DNA of 64,000 nt from Spirodela intermedia (Eukaryota; Streptophyta; Magnoliopsida; Alismatales; Araceae): NCBI GenBank assembly GCA_902729315.2, contig LR746277.1, forward strand, positions 4,531,001-4,595,000, in the 5' to 3' direction. The position numbers and the translations under genes are program-made. This document shows, in pieces, positions 45,323 to 57,600 of the stretch. Position 1 is the first letter of the stretch, and each line of letters opens with the position of its first letter. Under the pieces are notes generated by a model. It had not been told where the DNA came from. It made no database searches and saw only the letters and a list, made by a program, of their open reading frames with translations.

Positions 45323-48080
45323 TTAGCCATCTTGGACTAGCGAAGAGAAAAGCATCTGGTTTATGTCCTCAGAGAGAGGGTCCTGAACATCCCCTGCGTT
45401 TGAGCAGCAAAAATGTTGGAATTTCGGGACAATTCTTTCTTCCTGGGAAATGGAATGACCAGTTCGGAAGAATACGTTACCTGCCTTCGTGCTGACCTGT
45501 GCCGACCACTCATCTATGATCTGCGAGGGCAAGGTCAGGTTGCCTCAGCCGAAAATGGTTGTGTAGAAAGTTATCCCATTATGCAAATTAAGATGGACAT
45601 GATAAAACATAAGGAAAACTGGCTGCCTACATGTTTTATCTTACCACAAATGTGTTGGATCTTCAAAAAAGAGTTTCTTGGGGTGGTTCTGGTAACCAAG
45701 CATTAGAAAACTAATTGACAATTGATGCTTGATAACACGAAAACTGTATGATATGTAGGTAAGTTGTAGGAAGGGCCCAATGGTGACTTGCAGACATCAA
45801 GCCAACAAAACTAGGAACGCCTTGCCATCATGATTTTTTTTTTTCAAACTTTGATTTCGGTTGCTTGCTGGAAACAGTGCCCATCTTGAGGCACGATTTC
45901 GAAATGACAACCATGTAAGTATCAAGCTCAAAAGTCCAGGAGGATTACAACTACCATGAATACCTCTCAGGAATCAAGAGAGACAGTCATCGAGATTTCT
46001 AAACTTCGGTAGAGTTGGTTCCTCACAACATGATTTTCATATTACTTGGAAGCTATATGCAACCAAAGTACCTAATTCAAAGAGATAAGAAACCAATAGA
46101 AGCACAGAAAACATGCCGAAACAGAAATTCCTAAAGAAGTTGGACAGTTTTCTATCATTTTAGGAAGAAACAATGGACTTCAGGGAATGATTTTTTTACC
46201 CGATGTAATCCCTTTGAATTTAAAGCAACAACTAAAGCTCAACCAAGCTAAGATAGCTTTAATTAACATCATTATCGAACATATTGTTGATGATAACCTA
46301 TTTTATTGTCACAGCCCGGACTCGAAAGCTACTTCAGGGAATGTATTGTAGTGAGTGTTTCATCCTCTAATCCTAGGAAAATAAATTCTGCAAAGCACAA
46401 TCCCTGAACTTCTTACTATTTATAGACACTGTATGCACTATCTCAAACATACGGTTTTCCACTAAATCTAGACCTTAAATATCTCAATTCTGTCACAAAA
46501 AGTTTTGATTTGATAACCTAAATTTTTTTCGTTCAACATAAAATGCAGATACGAAAGATAAAAGGGAAGCTCCGCTAAATGAGATAGGATCAACGAAGTG
46601 AGACTGAAAAAAATGAAAATGAAGAGAGGAAATTATTATCTTGAGGAGGATGCTTGCATGGCGGTGGATTACAGGGAATCATTTCAGAGATCGTGATTTT
46701 GGCAGCCCAATCACGTACGCATGGGGTTATGGTCACACGGGAAACTCGAGAATCCATGGTGATCCCCATTATTGATTATCAAGCTGATACATAGTTCATG
46801 TGCAATCGCATTTATTAATGTTTTCTAGCATTGCTTCTACATTTTTCGGAGCTTATTATAGGCATAGAAACAAAAACTAAACGCATACGTTGAAGAGTCC
46901 AAGATCTAGAGGCCACAATGTACTTGGAGAAAGGTTACCGCCTAACGTAGGGCCTTCCTAGTGGAGAGAGACTTAGGGTGATTAAGAAGGTCAATCGGTG
47001 GCTAATACCTCGGAGAAAGTAAATACCAAGGCTGGATACGAACAGAGAAGACCTCCAATTTGTTCCATACTGTCGGGATTCAAGCTGGATAAAAACAACA
47101 GCATACCACTTATATAATATTGAAGTTTATCAGTGGTCTCGGAGAAAACTGTGCTTCTTTCTAAACTGAAGAATCGTCTTTCATCAAAGAATTGCCTGAA
47201 CCATACATCTTACACACGGTACAAAGGATTATGAAATTTAAAACAAGAATTTTATGCCGTTGAGATAGTAATAATTCCAACCTGATTTAAGTTTGAGTAC
47301 GCCAAATCGTCCTGATCACTTATGAGGGGGAGACCAGAAGATGCCAGCAAACGCTGAAGCGAAATCTTCTGTCCCAGCAGTGTCGTTCTGGCCTTGTCGA
47401 TGAAATCCTGCGTAAACAGGCTGTTACGCTCATTTGCCCATCATAAAGTAATTATCAAGGAATTAAAAGCCCCAGAGTGATCAGCTTCTAGTTCAATTCA
47501 TAAGTTACGGCACTTCTTTACCATAAAAACAGGGAAAAAGACTCTTCTATAGCCACAATTGAGACATAGGTATATAAACAAACTAGTCAAGGCCACACTG
47601 TTTCTCTACTTGCGGGGTCAAACAGAAACTACCTGCTGCGAGCGTCATGAATGCGAATCACAGCGATCTATTGTTGCCGGAAAGAGTTGGAAAGCAAGTG
47701 TGGAAGGAAGTGGATAAACTATTTTAGACACCTGCTTCTCCGCTAAAAGCTCACGACATAGCTCCTTGAGCGAGGCCAGGTCTTCCTGGATCTTCTTTAT
47801 CCGGCACACCATTTTGTACGGATTAGCCTGAGAAAGAAAAAAGAAAATCGGTAGAAGGGAAGAGTAGCTCAACCGCCCAGACGCAACAAGACTCTAGGCA
47901 TGGAGTTCAAGAACGAGGCCGAGGGCGTACGTGATCGGGGTAGGTCTGCTGGAACTCCTTCTCCAGGTGGTGCTGCACAGCACAGAGATCGCGGTTGGCC
48001 TTGTTCAGGAGGTTCGCCACCTCGTCTAGCGCGGGGTGCTGCCGTCGCCACTCCCGCTGCTGCCTCCTGGGCTCCCCCAT
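45323..48080 (-). CDS. SKA2: Spindle and kinetochore-associated protein 2 homologue (SKA2), 5 exons
   Basis: Exons on the minus strand: 48080-47931, 47827-47732, 47407-47282, 45520-45481 and 45393-45323, all in frame, 160 residues. SKA2 is the coiled-coil core subunit of the Ska complex, which couples kinetochores to spindle microtubules. Matching segments are LLNKANRDLCAVQHHLEKEF and QQTYPDHANPYKMVCRIKKI (SKA2 N-terminal coiled coil), QEDLASLKELCRELLAEKQ, DFIDKARTTLLGQKISLQRL, and the plant C-terminal block IIDEWSAQVSTKAGDVQDP followed by SEDINQMLFSSLVQDG. Two further in-frame ATGs upstream (48185, 48215) would lengthen the N terminus. I chose 48080 because family similarity starts soon after it. 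The third intron is 1.76 kb and hides the small last two exons. The start lies 410 bp downstream of the NUDX3 stop on the same strand. Confidence 0.9.
45521..47281 (-). other. Long intron 3 of SKA2
   Basis: 1.76-kb AT-rich intron joining the exon ending SNLNQ to the exon starting IIDEW. No recognisable gene or transposon inside. Confidence 0.85.
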
Positions 48081-48489
48081 TTCCCTCCCTCGAACCTCCC
48101 CGACTCCTCTGTCCCGCTCCGAACTTTCGAAATTGCGGAAACCAGAGCGGCACTCCCACCCCTGAATGAATCCAAGTGGATCCATGACGGGTCGGATCTT
48201 ACCATCCAAGATCATGGACTCGAACCGTTATGCAACCCCAGTATCCAACGAAGAACACCATCGAGTGGGCGTTGGCACGTTGACTTCGAAATCATGAGTC
48301 ATATCAGACTATAAATCGATTCAGCTGACCAGGAGCAGCCCCAGTCAGCTTCTAAACACCATATTCTCTCGCTCCAGGCCACCGAAATAAAATAAAGACA
48401 TCCATTTTTGAGTAGGTCAAACCTTCAGAGCGAGAGAGAGAGAGAGAGAGAGAGTTTCTGCGATCTTCAGGCTCCTCCCACACAGTGAT
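48081..48489. other. SKA2 upstream region and NUDX3 3' flank
   Basis: Only 409 bp separate two genes on the same strand. The stretch must hold the NUDX3 3' UTR and the SKA2 promoter. A (GA)n tract lies at 48432-48454. No TATA box is evident. Confidence 0.55.
48432..48454. repeat. (GA)n microsatellite upstream of SKA2
   Basis: Uninterrupted GA run about 350 bp upstream of the SKA2 ATG and about 40 bp beyond the NUDX3 stop. Confidence 0.95.
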
Positions 48490-48629
48490 CTAGCTCAGTG
48501 CGTCTGTTATTTTCTCCGGGAAGGAAAATAATGGCGCTATGTCAACGGGCACCTGGAGTAAGAAACGCAGCAGCTTGAGGAGAAGAAACGAGACCCATTT
48601 CACATGAACTCAGGTTGAACCAGTATCTC

Positions 48630-48678
<49 letters not shown>

Positions 48679-51600
48679 CTGAATCTGTTCTAACTTTTTC
48701 AAGGCAGTATCCAAGGGCTGGGACATGATCCCATACTGTTTGAGAAGCACCTCAGCGGCAGCTTTGTCGCCTCTTGCCTGAATCATCAGGATCTCCCTGC
48801 TCAGACCTTCAACGGCAGCTTCAACCTTTCAAAAGAAAACGCCAAGTCAACAGATGGCGAGCACCCTGCTACACAATTCTCCAGGTCGTAAGCATTCACC
48901 ACGGAGATACCTTGTCAAAGTCAACGCAGAACTTCCCATCTGGCAGGGAAATGAAGGCACCCTTCTCAGACAACCAGTTAAACTGAAGAGCTTGTCCCTT
49001 TCTGCCCAGACAACGTCAAATAACTGTGAGTGATCTGTTTGACTAGAACAGCTGCCCAATGGGAAGTGATGACGATTAAAGATACCCGTGGGCTTCTTCT
49101 AATCCAAACCGCACCGATCGAAAGCATCCTGCCAGAAAGGACACATACATAGACTTCTCGAAGCTCCTGGGAAGTAGTCCCTGAAAATATACAGCACGCC
49201 TCTCATGTATATACACACAACCCACATGAACGAGTGAAAGAGCCCCAGAAGAGGATAACAACCCATGTTCAAGCTTTAGTATCCAGATATCATAGTAGTC
49301 AGCTCATGCAAGCTTAGTATCCACCTTTAGAATATAATGGGGTTAGATGTTTTGTGATATTTTTATTCATTAGCAGCAATAACAACTACGGAAATAATAC
49401 ATATAACTAGGTCAAGAGATGCAAGATTTGCATAATATAAATCGGCAAGACCCTTTTCAATGATTAAACCAGGAAGCTTGATCAAACACTGTTTATGATT
49501 TATGAATATTCCCTTCATAAAGTGAATGACTTTATTTAGTTACCATGATAGTTAGAACGAGATGAGTATAAAAAAGACCTCTGCAATCAATGCAGTAGTC
49601 AATAGATCGTGATTTTTGAATGAAACAAAAGCGGCATGGCAAAAACCTGATCGATGAGGAATTTGACTGCCCATAACCCAACAATGTCCGCTTTTGCTTC
49701 TTCCAGGGCAGAGTGAAGTTCTTGAAGTTCCTTGATGACACAAAAAGAAAAATTTAGCAGTCAGACATAAATGTCAACAATTCCTTGAACACAGTGAACC
49801 TTAAATCTTGATTATTCAAACAACACTACTCCAGAATAGAGAACAAAATCTATTGTTCCTATGATTCAAATGCGTGCCTATTCCACTCATACCCAATTGG
49901 TTGTATGACAGATGATATGGGCATAAGAACATTACGAACCTTCAAGAACTCTGAGAGAAATGATATAGAAGAACAACGTGGGGAAGAGGAGTCCAACAGC
50001 ACACCCGATGATCAGTGTCTTCACCAGCAACAACACATCCACTTAACTTATGCAAATGCCTTACAGATGCCATCTACTAGCAAAGAGATTCACCAACAAT
50101 AGCAGCCCTAACAGCAACACCACAGTCTCATCCGTTGCTGAGAAGAGGAAATGATGATACAACTATCTATTTGGCAAGGGCACTACATAATGAGCTATCC
50201 GCATTCTCGCGAGCATTGATGAACCTGAAGTAGAGGAGAGAGAAAATAGTCATCTACGAAGGCCCCACTGCTCTAGTATGACGTTTACAGGGGTCTCGTG
50301 TTTGGTGGTGAAGCCCAATAGAGCTAGGCCGAAAGTGACCTAAGGTGGACCTTATGACCAATGATCAAAGATACAATAAGACTTAATAGGGTTCACGGCT
50401 CAAAGGTGTAATGGCGGCAGAACGTGCCAAGTGAAAGTGTCTGGGAGTAACACCCTCACCTGGTTCAGAAAACAAGGGTAGAAATAGGGGAGCAAGAACA
50501 AGGAGGAACGAGATCCTGCCAGAATAGTGACATGCAGAGAGAGGAGAATGGCAAGTGACGGTTCTAGGTCATAATAGTAGCGGACAGTGACATTCCCACA
50601 TAGTTCTGGCAGCAGTTTATGGGTCATTGAGAAGGCTGAAACAAGGGGGGGGGGGGGGATGGCAATGCCAGAAAACAATAGACACAGGCAAAGATGTCAC
50701 CTTGTCCCTCAATACCCAACCCAAATCAGCAGGCGTGGGCAGGACTCAATAGGTTCAGGATCTCTCCAAAATTTCTTCAGGATGTCACCTCTCTGTCAAC
50801 TGACAATGTCGGGTCAAGATTTAAAATATAGGTATTTTCACGAGAGGAGGTTGCCATGGTTCAAGTTATCACAATCCTCATGCTCACTAGTGAAGCTAAT
50901 GGCCATGTGGCGCCTAAGGAAAGATGAGTCAGATTAGTTGTCATCTGGAAATTATCAAAAACATCTTTGAACGAAGATGACATGTCCTTGAAGAGAAAAA
51001 GATTTGGCAAATGGTCTTATGGGTGAACATATGTATGAATTGATGTTGTTTCCATAAAGAGCGGTGACTTGTCTGTGATGTAGAGGATCACCTTCTATGG
51101 CAGAGCAAAACCGAGAAAGGATAAGGAACCATTTCAGCCCTTATCCGACTAAAACACTGTTTTAACCGCCTTTCCTGAAGGTTCTACCTATCCAGATCCT
51201 CTCATACATACCAACAACGTTACAGAGTTACCTTATGGCTTAACTACTATTAGTTACATTTATTACACGATATGAATTTTTTTTATGAGTCTGAAGGTTC
51301 ATTTTAGTAGTTATCCAAAGAACCAATTCATTTTTTTCCGATGTTGAGGATAAACTCATATTACACTGAATGAGTTCAGGGAGAGCAGGATGCATCTTTT
51401 TTCCGGTTAAAATGCGAGCCCGGGGATGGTTTAAACGTTGCTCCAAAATAATCAACAGGAGGCGCACTAGTAAGCAGTTTTTAAAATATAATGTCAAAAA
51501 TTTGAAGATATGTGCGTCGCAGGTGTCAAGATGTGTTCCACAATCCCAACAATTAATGTTTAAAATAGTATTTCTTACCAATCTCACTGTTGACTTCTGA

Positions 51601-54600
51601 CCACTTGGAAGAGTTATGGTGTGAGGTCCAATCCCGTGGCAACACTCATGGCAGAGTGTGTGAATGTAGAAGGAGTCAAAATCAAGATTCTCCCTCTGAT
51701 CTACGTTAATGCAGACATCAGCTATAGGCTGAAGAATATGCTCGAACCTGGTCACAAATTTATTCACAATCACAAATATTGGCAAAACAATTTCTCTGTT
51801 ACACATCAAATAATAACAATAACAACAACAAATTTGCACTAGAATTAATATAAAACACAATTCAAAATATTATAGAGGTATAAAGCCAAATAAAGATCAT
51901 TAGTTCATTGAAGAAATTTATAAATACTTGGCCTCTGATATGTTTTTCAGCATAACCATTGATGTTCCTCGTTCATTTACAATACGCTCATCATTTGGCA
52001 AATTGAAAGCGACAGTTTGGGGGCCTTTCACATCCTGAACAACATATCACGTGTCAGTCGGCTTTCCAATGACCAAAGAAAAAATAAATTATCTCGTCTC
52101 TTCGGCAGAAAACAATTAGATTTATAACTTGGATCGTTCTTGATTACAGCTGTGGAACTACCAGAATCCAAGAAATTACAGAATGTTACCATTGCTGAAA
52201 TGAACGATAACTCAGACGGCATAAGAAGTGATTTCAGACAAAAGATCAGAAAACAGGTCTAACATAGCAATCATTCACAGAATCGTGTTACTCGAGAATG
52301 AATCATGCTGATATCAGTCTCTCCCAGCAAACTTAGTCTTAGCCATCTGAAGATGGGAAAACCCAATTTTAGCCCAGAGGAAGTAGTTGTCGTTAGCAGG
52401 ACTTGGAATAGCATACGTCGGCTATGGCATATCAATGACTGTTTGCGATCAGTACCTAATCCGATGAAGGAGAATATTGACACAGCGTTTGCGTGAGACT
52501 TTATCCTACACTACATTTTAAAAATGACTTTTTCTCTACAAAAGACCTTCAAGACAACATGGGTTCACAAAAAAGCTAATTTCTGAGTTTAACATTTTGC
52601 ATTAAATGTGAAACTAAACAGGTGAAGAATACTGCTTTTAACAGCCAGCCTTTTCTTCTGATGAAAGTGATAGCCTCAGTGTGGTAAACCATAAAGAACA
52701 TCAGCAATCACTAAAAACATAATTTTGCAGTGGTATCAAGAAAGAAATACAGTTAGCTCGCATGTAAAAGATAAGATCTTACCCCTGAATTATAAACAAG
52801 ACGAATTACACGAATTGGTGCGGCAACAACATTTTCAGACTTGTACTTGTTATCTAAGGGAAGATTGCGCTCCAAAATCTGACAGAACAACATAGACCTC
52901 AGTAAAGAAAAAAGAAATGGATACATCAGAAGATACCATAAACGATCTCTACCTGCAAATTATCACCAAAGAGTTTGACTTGAGAGGTAGCTAGATCGTC
53001 TCTTACTCCAATGAAGGCTTCAAATGTAGCCTTCAGAAACAGGACATGAGATAAGTATATCTAAACCTGATAAACAAAATATCATAGACACTTGAATGTT
53101 TTATCTTCTAGCTAAGTACCTAGGATGATGAGAGAGGTTTATTCAAATAATTGGTGTCTGCAATAAAATTAATACGTGGGGAGAAAATGAATTATTAGCC
53201 CCTCGTTAACAAAGTTTTTTCCAGACAAGAAAGTAACATTTTTTCTTCTTATAAGGTATATTCAAAACATCCCTTATTCTCCACACATGAAAAATGAATT
53301 CAAATCCAGGGTAAGTGTGAGAAGTTAGTTCGAAAATATTTTACTATGAAAATAAAATAAGAGCCAAGAGAAATCGTTGAATGATGAGGACATTACAGCA
53401 AGTTTTCCACGGGATGTAACTCCTTTTATTGTAAAAGATAACTAAAACCATAACTAACCCTTCACACGTGTACTCTAGAAGCATGGTCATGTAAACTGGT
53501 CCATCACAAAGTTCACTGAAAAAACTGTCTAAGCATTACAAATTGAAAACCCTCGAATAGCATATTTGACCAACCTAAATAAACATCAAAAGCACTTGGC
53601 TGCATACCAGATCAAAAGTACTTGGCTCCATAGAATCTGAGTATCATCTTTCACTAGACCTAGCAGCTTAAATTAGTGCAAAGCCTATGCAATGCTGTCC
53701 TTAAACCGGTTAAAGGACCCTTCGTCAGTTCATCAACTTGTCACGTGCATATGTAAGTAAACCCGACACATGAAACGAAGCTAATCTATCAAACCATCCA
53801 TCAAACTTCTTTCATCACTATTTCATATCCACCTAGAAAGTGAAGGTCAAGGATCCTTCCAAGCCATTGGATTTATCTTTCTCCATTCATCTAGTAAAGT
53901 TTGTCAGAGCCAGTGAGTTCGTTTCCACATTAAGTTTATTGATCTTCGGTCACATATATTACTCAAAGAGTTATTCCTTGACAGAGAACTAATGAAAGGG
54001 AAAATTTGTCACCTAAGCAGTACTCAAATCAATTCATTAACGCCGAGACTTTCTATCATCAGCACATCGATGGCTATTTATCCAGACCTTTCAGGACGTG
54101 GATCCTGCACAAATAGACTGTATGACCCATGTGAAATCCTCTCAACCACCCACCGTGTTTCTCAGGATATAATTTAGTTTCCAGCTATGTCTACCCGAAT
54201 GGGCACGAGTGAAGTTCTAAAATGTGATCAATGAAGGTTCAAAAAACTCATCTCATTGTTCACAGACAAAACATTGATATCCCAACACACCAGGTCATGA
54301 TCTATGCCAATTGTGGCAATACCAACATCAACTTTGCCATATTTTTAGGAATCATAGAATATTTTTTTTTTTGATAAAGTGATACATACCAGATAATACG
54401 CATTTGAGGAAAAGCCTTGTACATCAAAGAATTTACCAGTCTTATGTACAGTGAAAATGCAAGAAAAGTTGATTACAACATAAAACCATGTCAAAATCAA
54501 TGATAAGAGCTATGCACTACCATTGATTTCGAGGATCCAAGGTCGCAGAAAAATATCATTCAGAATATACTAAAAAAAGAATACCTTGTATCCATAAAGT

Positions 54601-57600
54601 TCATCTTCATATGTCTCATAAGGGCCAATTGTGACATCTAGCTTTGAATCCTACAAAGAAGAAAGGCAAGTAACTAAATCTGAAGAGAATTACAACTAAC
54701 CAACGAGAAAAGCTTCCATATTAGTAGGCTTATAATCTCCAGAAGATGAGAGAATAAAATAGATGGATGATTCTCGAATAATTGTCAGATGGATGAGTCA
54801 TGACTTGTGGATGGAGAACTCATGGTTTATACACAATGACAATGATAAAGATAGTGCAGTTATGATTACAAGATGTCTAGCATCACTGGTACTTAGGGTC
54901 AGATTTTGTCCAGCAGTTAATATTTTGTAACTAAGATATGGTGAAAGAATGGGGAGTAACGAAAAATAAATGACAGATGCAATGAGAAGAAGCATACTGA
55001 CCAATTCCATCCAGGATATATCTGACTCATAATAGTCATTTGAAAGGAACGCCTCCGCTTTGCCTTTTAGCAACTTACTCAAGCTAAAGCAAGACAGCAA
55101 AGGTGTTTCCATCGTACAACATTCGAAAAGCAGAAACTCAAACTTTACCCAAACAAATTGATTACCTAGAACAGTCAGTCACCTCTGCAGCTTTGTACAG
55201 AAGAGCTGACGCCTTCTCTAGAAAAGGCCTATATTGTTGAGAAAAGGGGACCATCATAAGATCGTGAAAATCGGCATTACCACATGCAGAACTGTTCTCC
55301 AGACTCAGGTCATCACATCTTCTAATCACATTAAAAAATCCTGTAGCATCTTTTTGTTCCTCGTCACTCAAAGTTTCCTTCCACAACTCAAATTCCTGAA
55401 ATAGGTTCAGAAAATATGATGAAGAATTAAAGACAAGACAAGCTGGAAAATTGTTGGCAAAAGCGCATCGGTTACGTCAATCTAATATCACACTGTTACG
55501 TTTCAGCACGAAGTTTATGTTTGAATCAACTCATCATATAAAATCAGTGTGACCCAAAGACCTGTCAAAGCGCTTCTGATTCTTGCTAAACTTGGCATCA
55601 ATTCAGTATCACCCCCAAAGGCAACTTCAGACAGACGAGATGCCCAAAATACCTCAAAACTGTTCGCAGGTAGGATATCTACATTCGTGAGCGTGGATGT
55701 TCAAGTCATGCAACTAGGAAGCAATCTTAAAAATGTTAACCTACCATTTTTAAAGGGAAGAGGAGAAGAACATTTCTTGTTAAGGGTTTCTTTTAGTGTT
55801 AGCTCCGCAAAGATTAGTTGAATCAATGACAAAGCCCTCTCATTTTCAACCTGCCTAGCAGTTCCCTCAAGACTACCTAACTTGCATTTGGTAACCCATT
55901 AACATCCATCAGTTGATCTTCATTTAACTACAGCTGGAAAATAATATGGCATTATATCCCTAGTTAACTAGTCTCCACCTCTACTCCTCTCTGGCAGTCG
56001 TAGTGATATGACATCACCGACAATGCAAGGAAAGAAATAGGGAAATAATGGAATAAAGGAAAGAGAACGCCAGAAGAAGATAGATTGGGTCCCGGAGGAA
56101 CCCTTTCTGGTGCTGTATCGCACAGCCACTGCATCATCTCATCCTTAACATTGGCAACCGTCTTGCCCAAGCCTTCAGGGTCACTCCGCTCTCCCAACAA
56201 TCCACACATATACACATCAAATGATCCACCTTTCCCGGACAGTTTAGATCCTCCCTGCAAGAAGATCGGTATTGCGATGGGGAGCCACTAACTGACAATT
56301 CTATAGGGGACTTGTCAACAGACTGATGGGTTTCTTTGGGCTTCAGATAGCGCCTTCAATCTCTTACACCCTAAGGTCACTCACTGTACCATACTGAATG
56401 CGGATAAATGGGGATAACGATGACAATGATGATGCCCAGGAGTTTATCGAACATGATGTTGTGTTGAGAGAACTAGGGTTCTAATAAAAAACAAATGTAC
56501 CAGATTATAACTTTACCGTTTTCTCCATATCAGAAGGGTAGAAAGTTGCACCCAGGGGTTTCTTCGCAGGAAATGCAGCTCTATATTGAAGACCCTTCCA
56601 GCCAGAGACAGGTCTAGTTGATTCTGCACACAACTTGATCGCAGAATCAGCAGTGGTCAGAAACGCTTTTTTCTCATCAAGAACCGACCTGCCATGACAA
56701 CTCGAGTCACACTTTTGCACCACTAACCACTAGTATACATGAATATGAAAGGATAGTGAGTTTTCCACATGAATTACATTTATGTAAAAAGATGCATTTC
56801 AGTTAACCAGAATCTCTTGTGGTGTATTGGATAGGAACAAGACCTAACGCATGTTGGATAGGTAGGACAGGAAGGTTATAATAGCTTGTGGTTGACGCCA
56901 GTTTGATCCATCTAATCCCTGTGTCAACATCTACCTAGAATGTCAGGTAAACAATAGGAAGTACAATGTTTGAAAATTGAAAATAGAATTGATCAAGTAA
57001 TATTTACGGTCGGAGGATTGAAAGTTCGCCATAATAAAGAGCTAAAAGTACCGTGGAAAGAAACTTTCGTTGTTTATGGCAAGCAGTAGAAGGACATTCT
57101 CACTGTATGTTGCAAGCATTGTAGGATAATACAAAGCAATCAAGAATTTTTACCAGTCGATTAAATTGAACTTGAAATAAGTTTAATGATGTCCGTGAAA
57201 TACCATTACGACAGATTTTACTAAATGTAAAAAAAACATGGTGAGCCTTTAACACAGACAATTACCATGGGCCCTTGTTGATAGAGTAATACATCCACTT
57301 TAATTTATTCAAGCTAGAATCATCAGAATACTTCTTCAACCAATCTCGTAGCTCTTGATTAGTATTCCAAGCCTGAAAGAAATGAAAAAGAGTCTCAGCA
57401 TCAAAAAAAATTTTGTAGGGGAGAAGTTTAGTAGAAGACACTAGAGCATTTTTCAGATCATTTCTTTCTATTCTCAGATGCACAGTTATATAGAATTTAC
57501 AAGACATGGCAAAAAGAACATCAGTTCCGAAAAATCTGTCATTTGGGGCTTGTTAGTGCAAGAAACTATAGCATTTATTAAATCATTTTTTTTCCCATTC

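Noticed and set aside
49905-50102. Plus-strand 65-codon frame with Gln-rich text inside a NUDX3 intron
   Set aside because: No start context or homology; it is within an intron and has biased composition.
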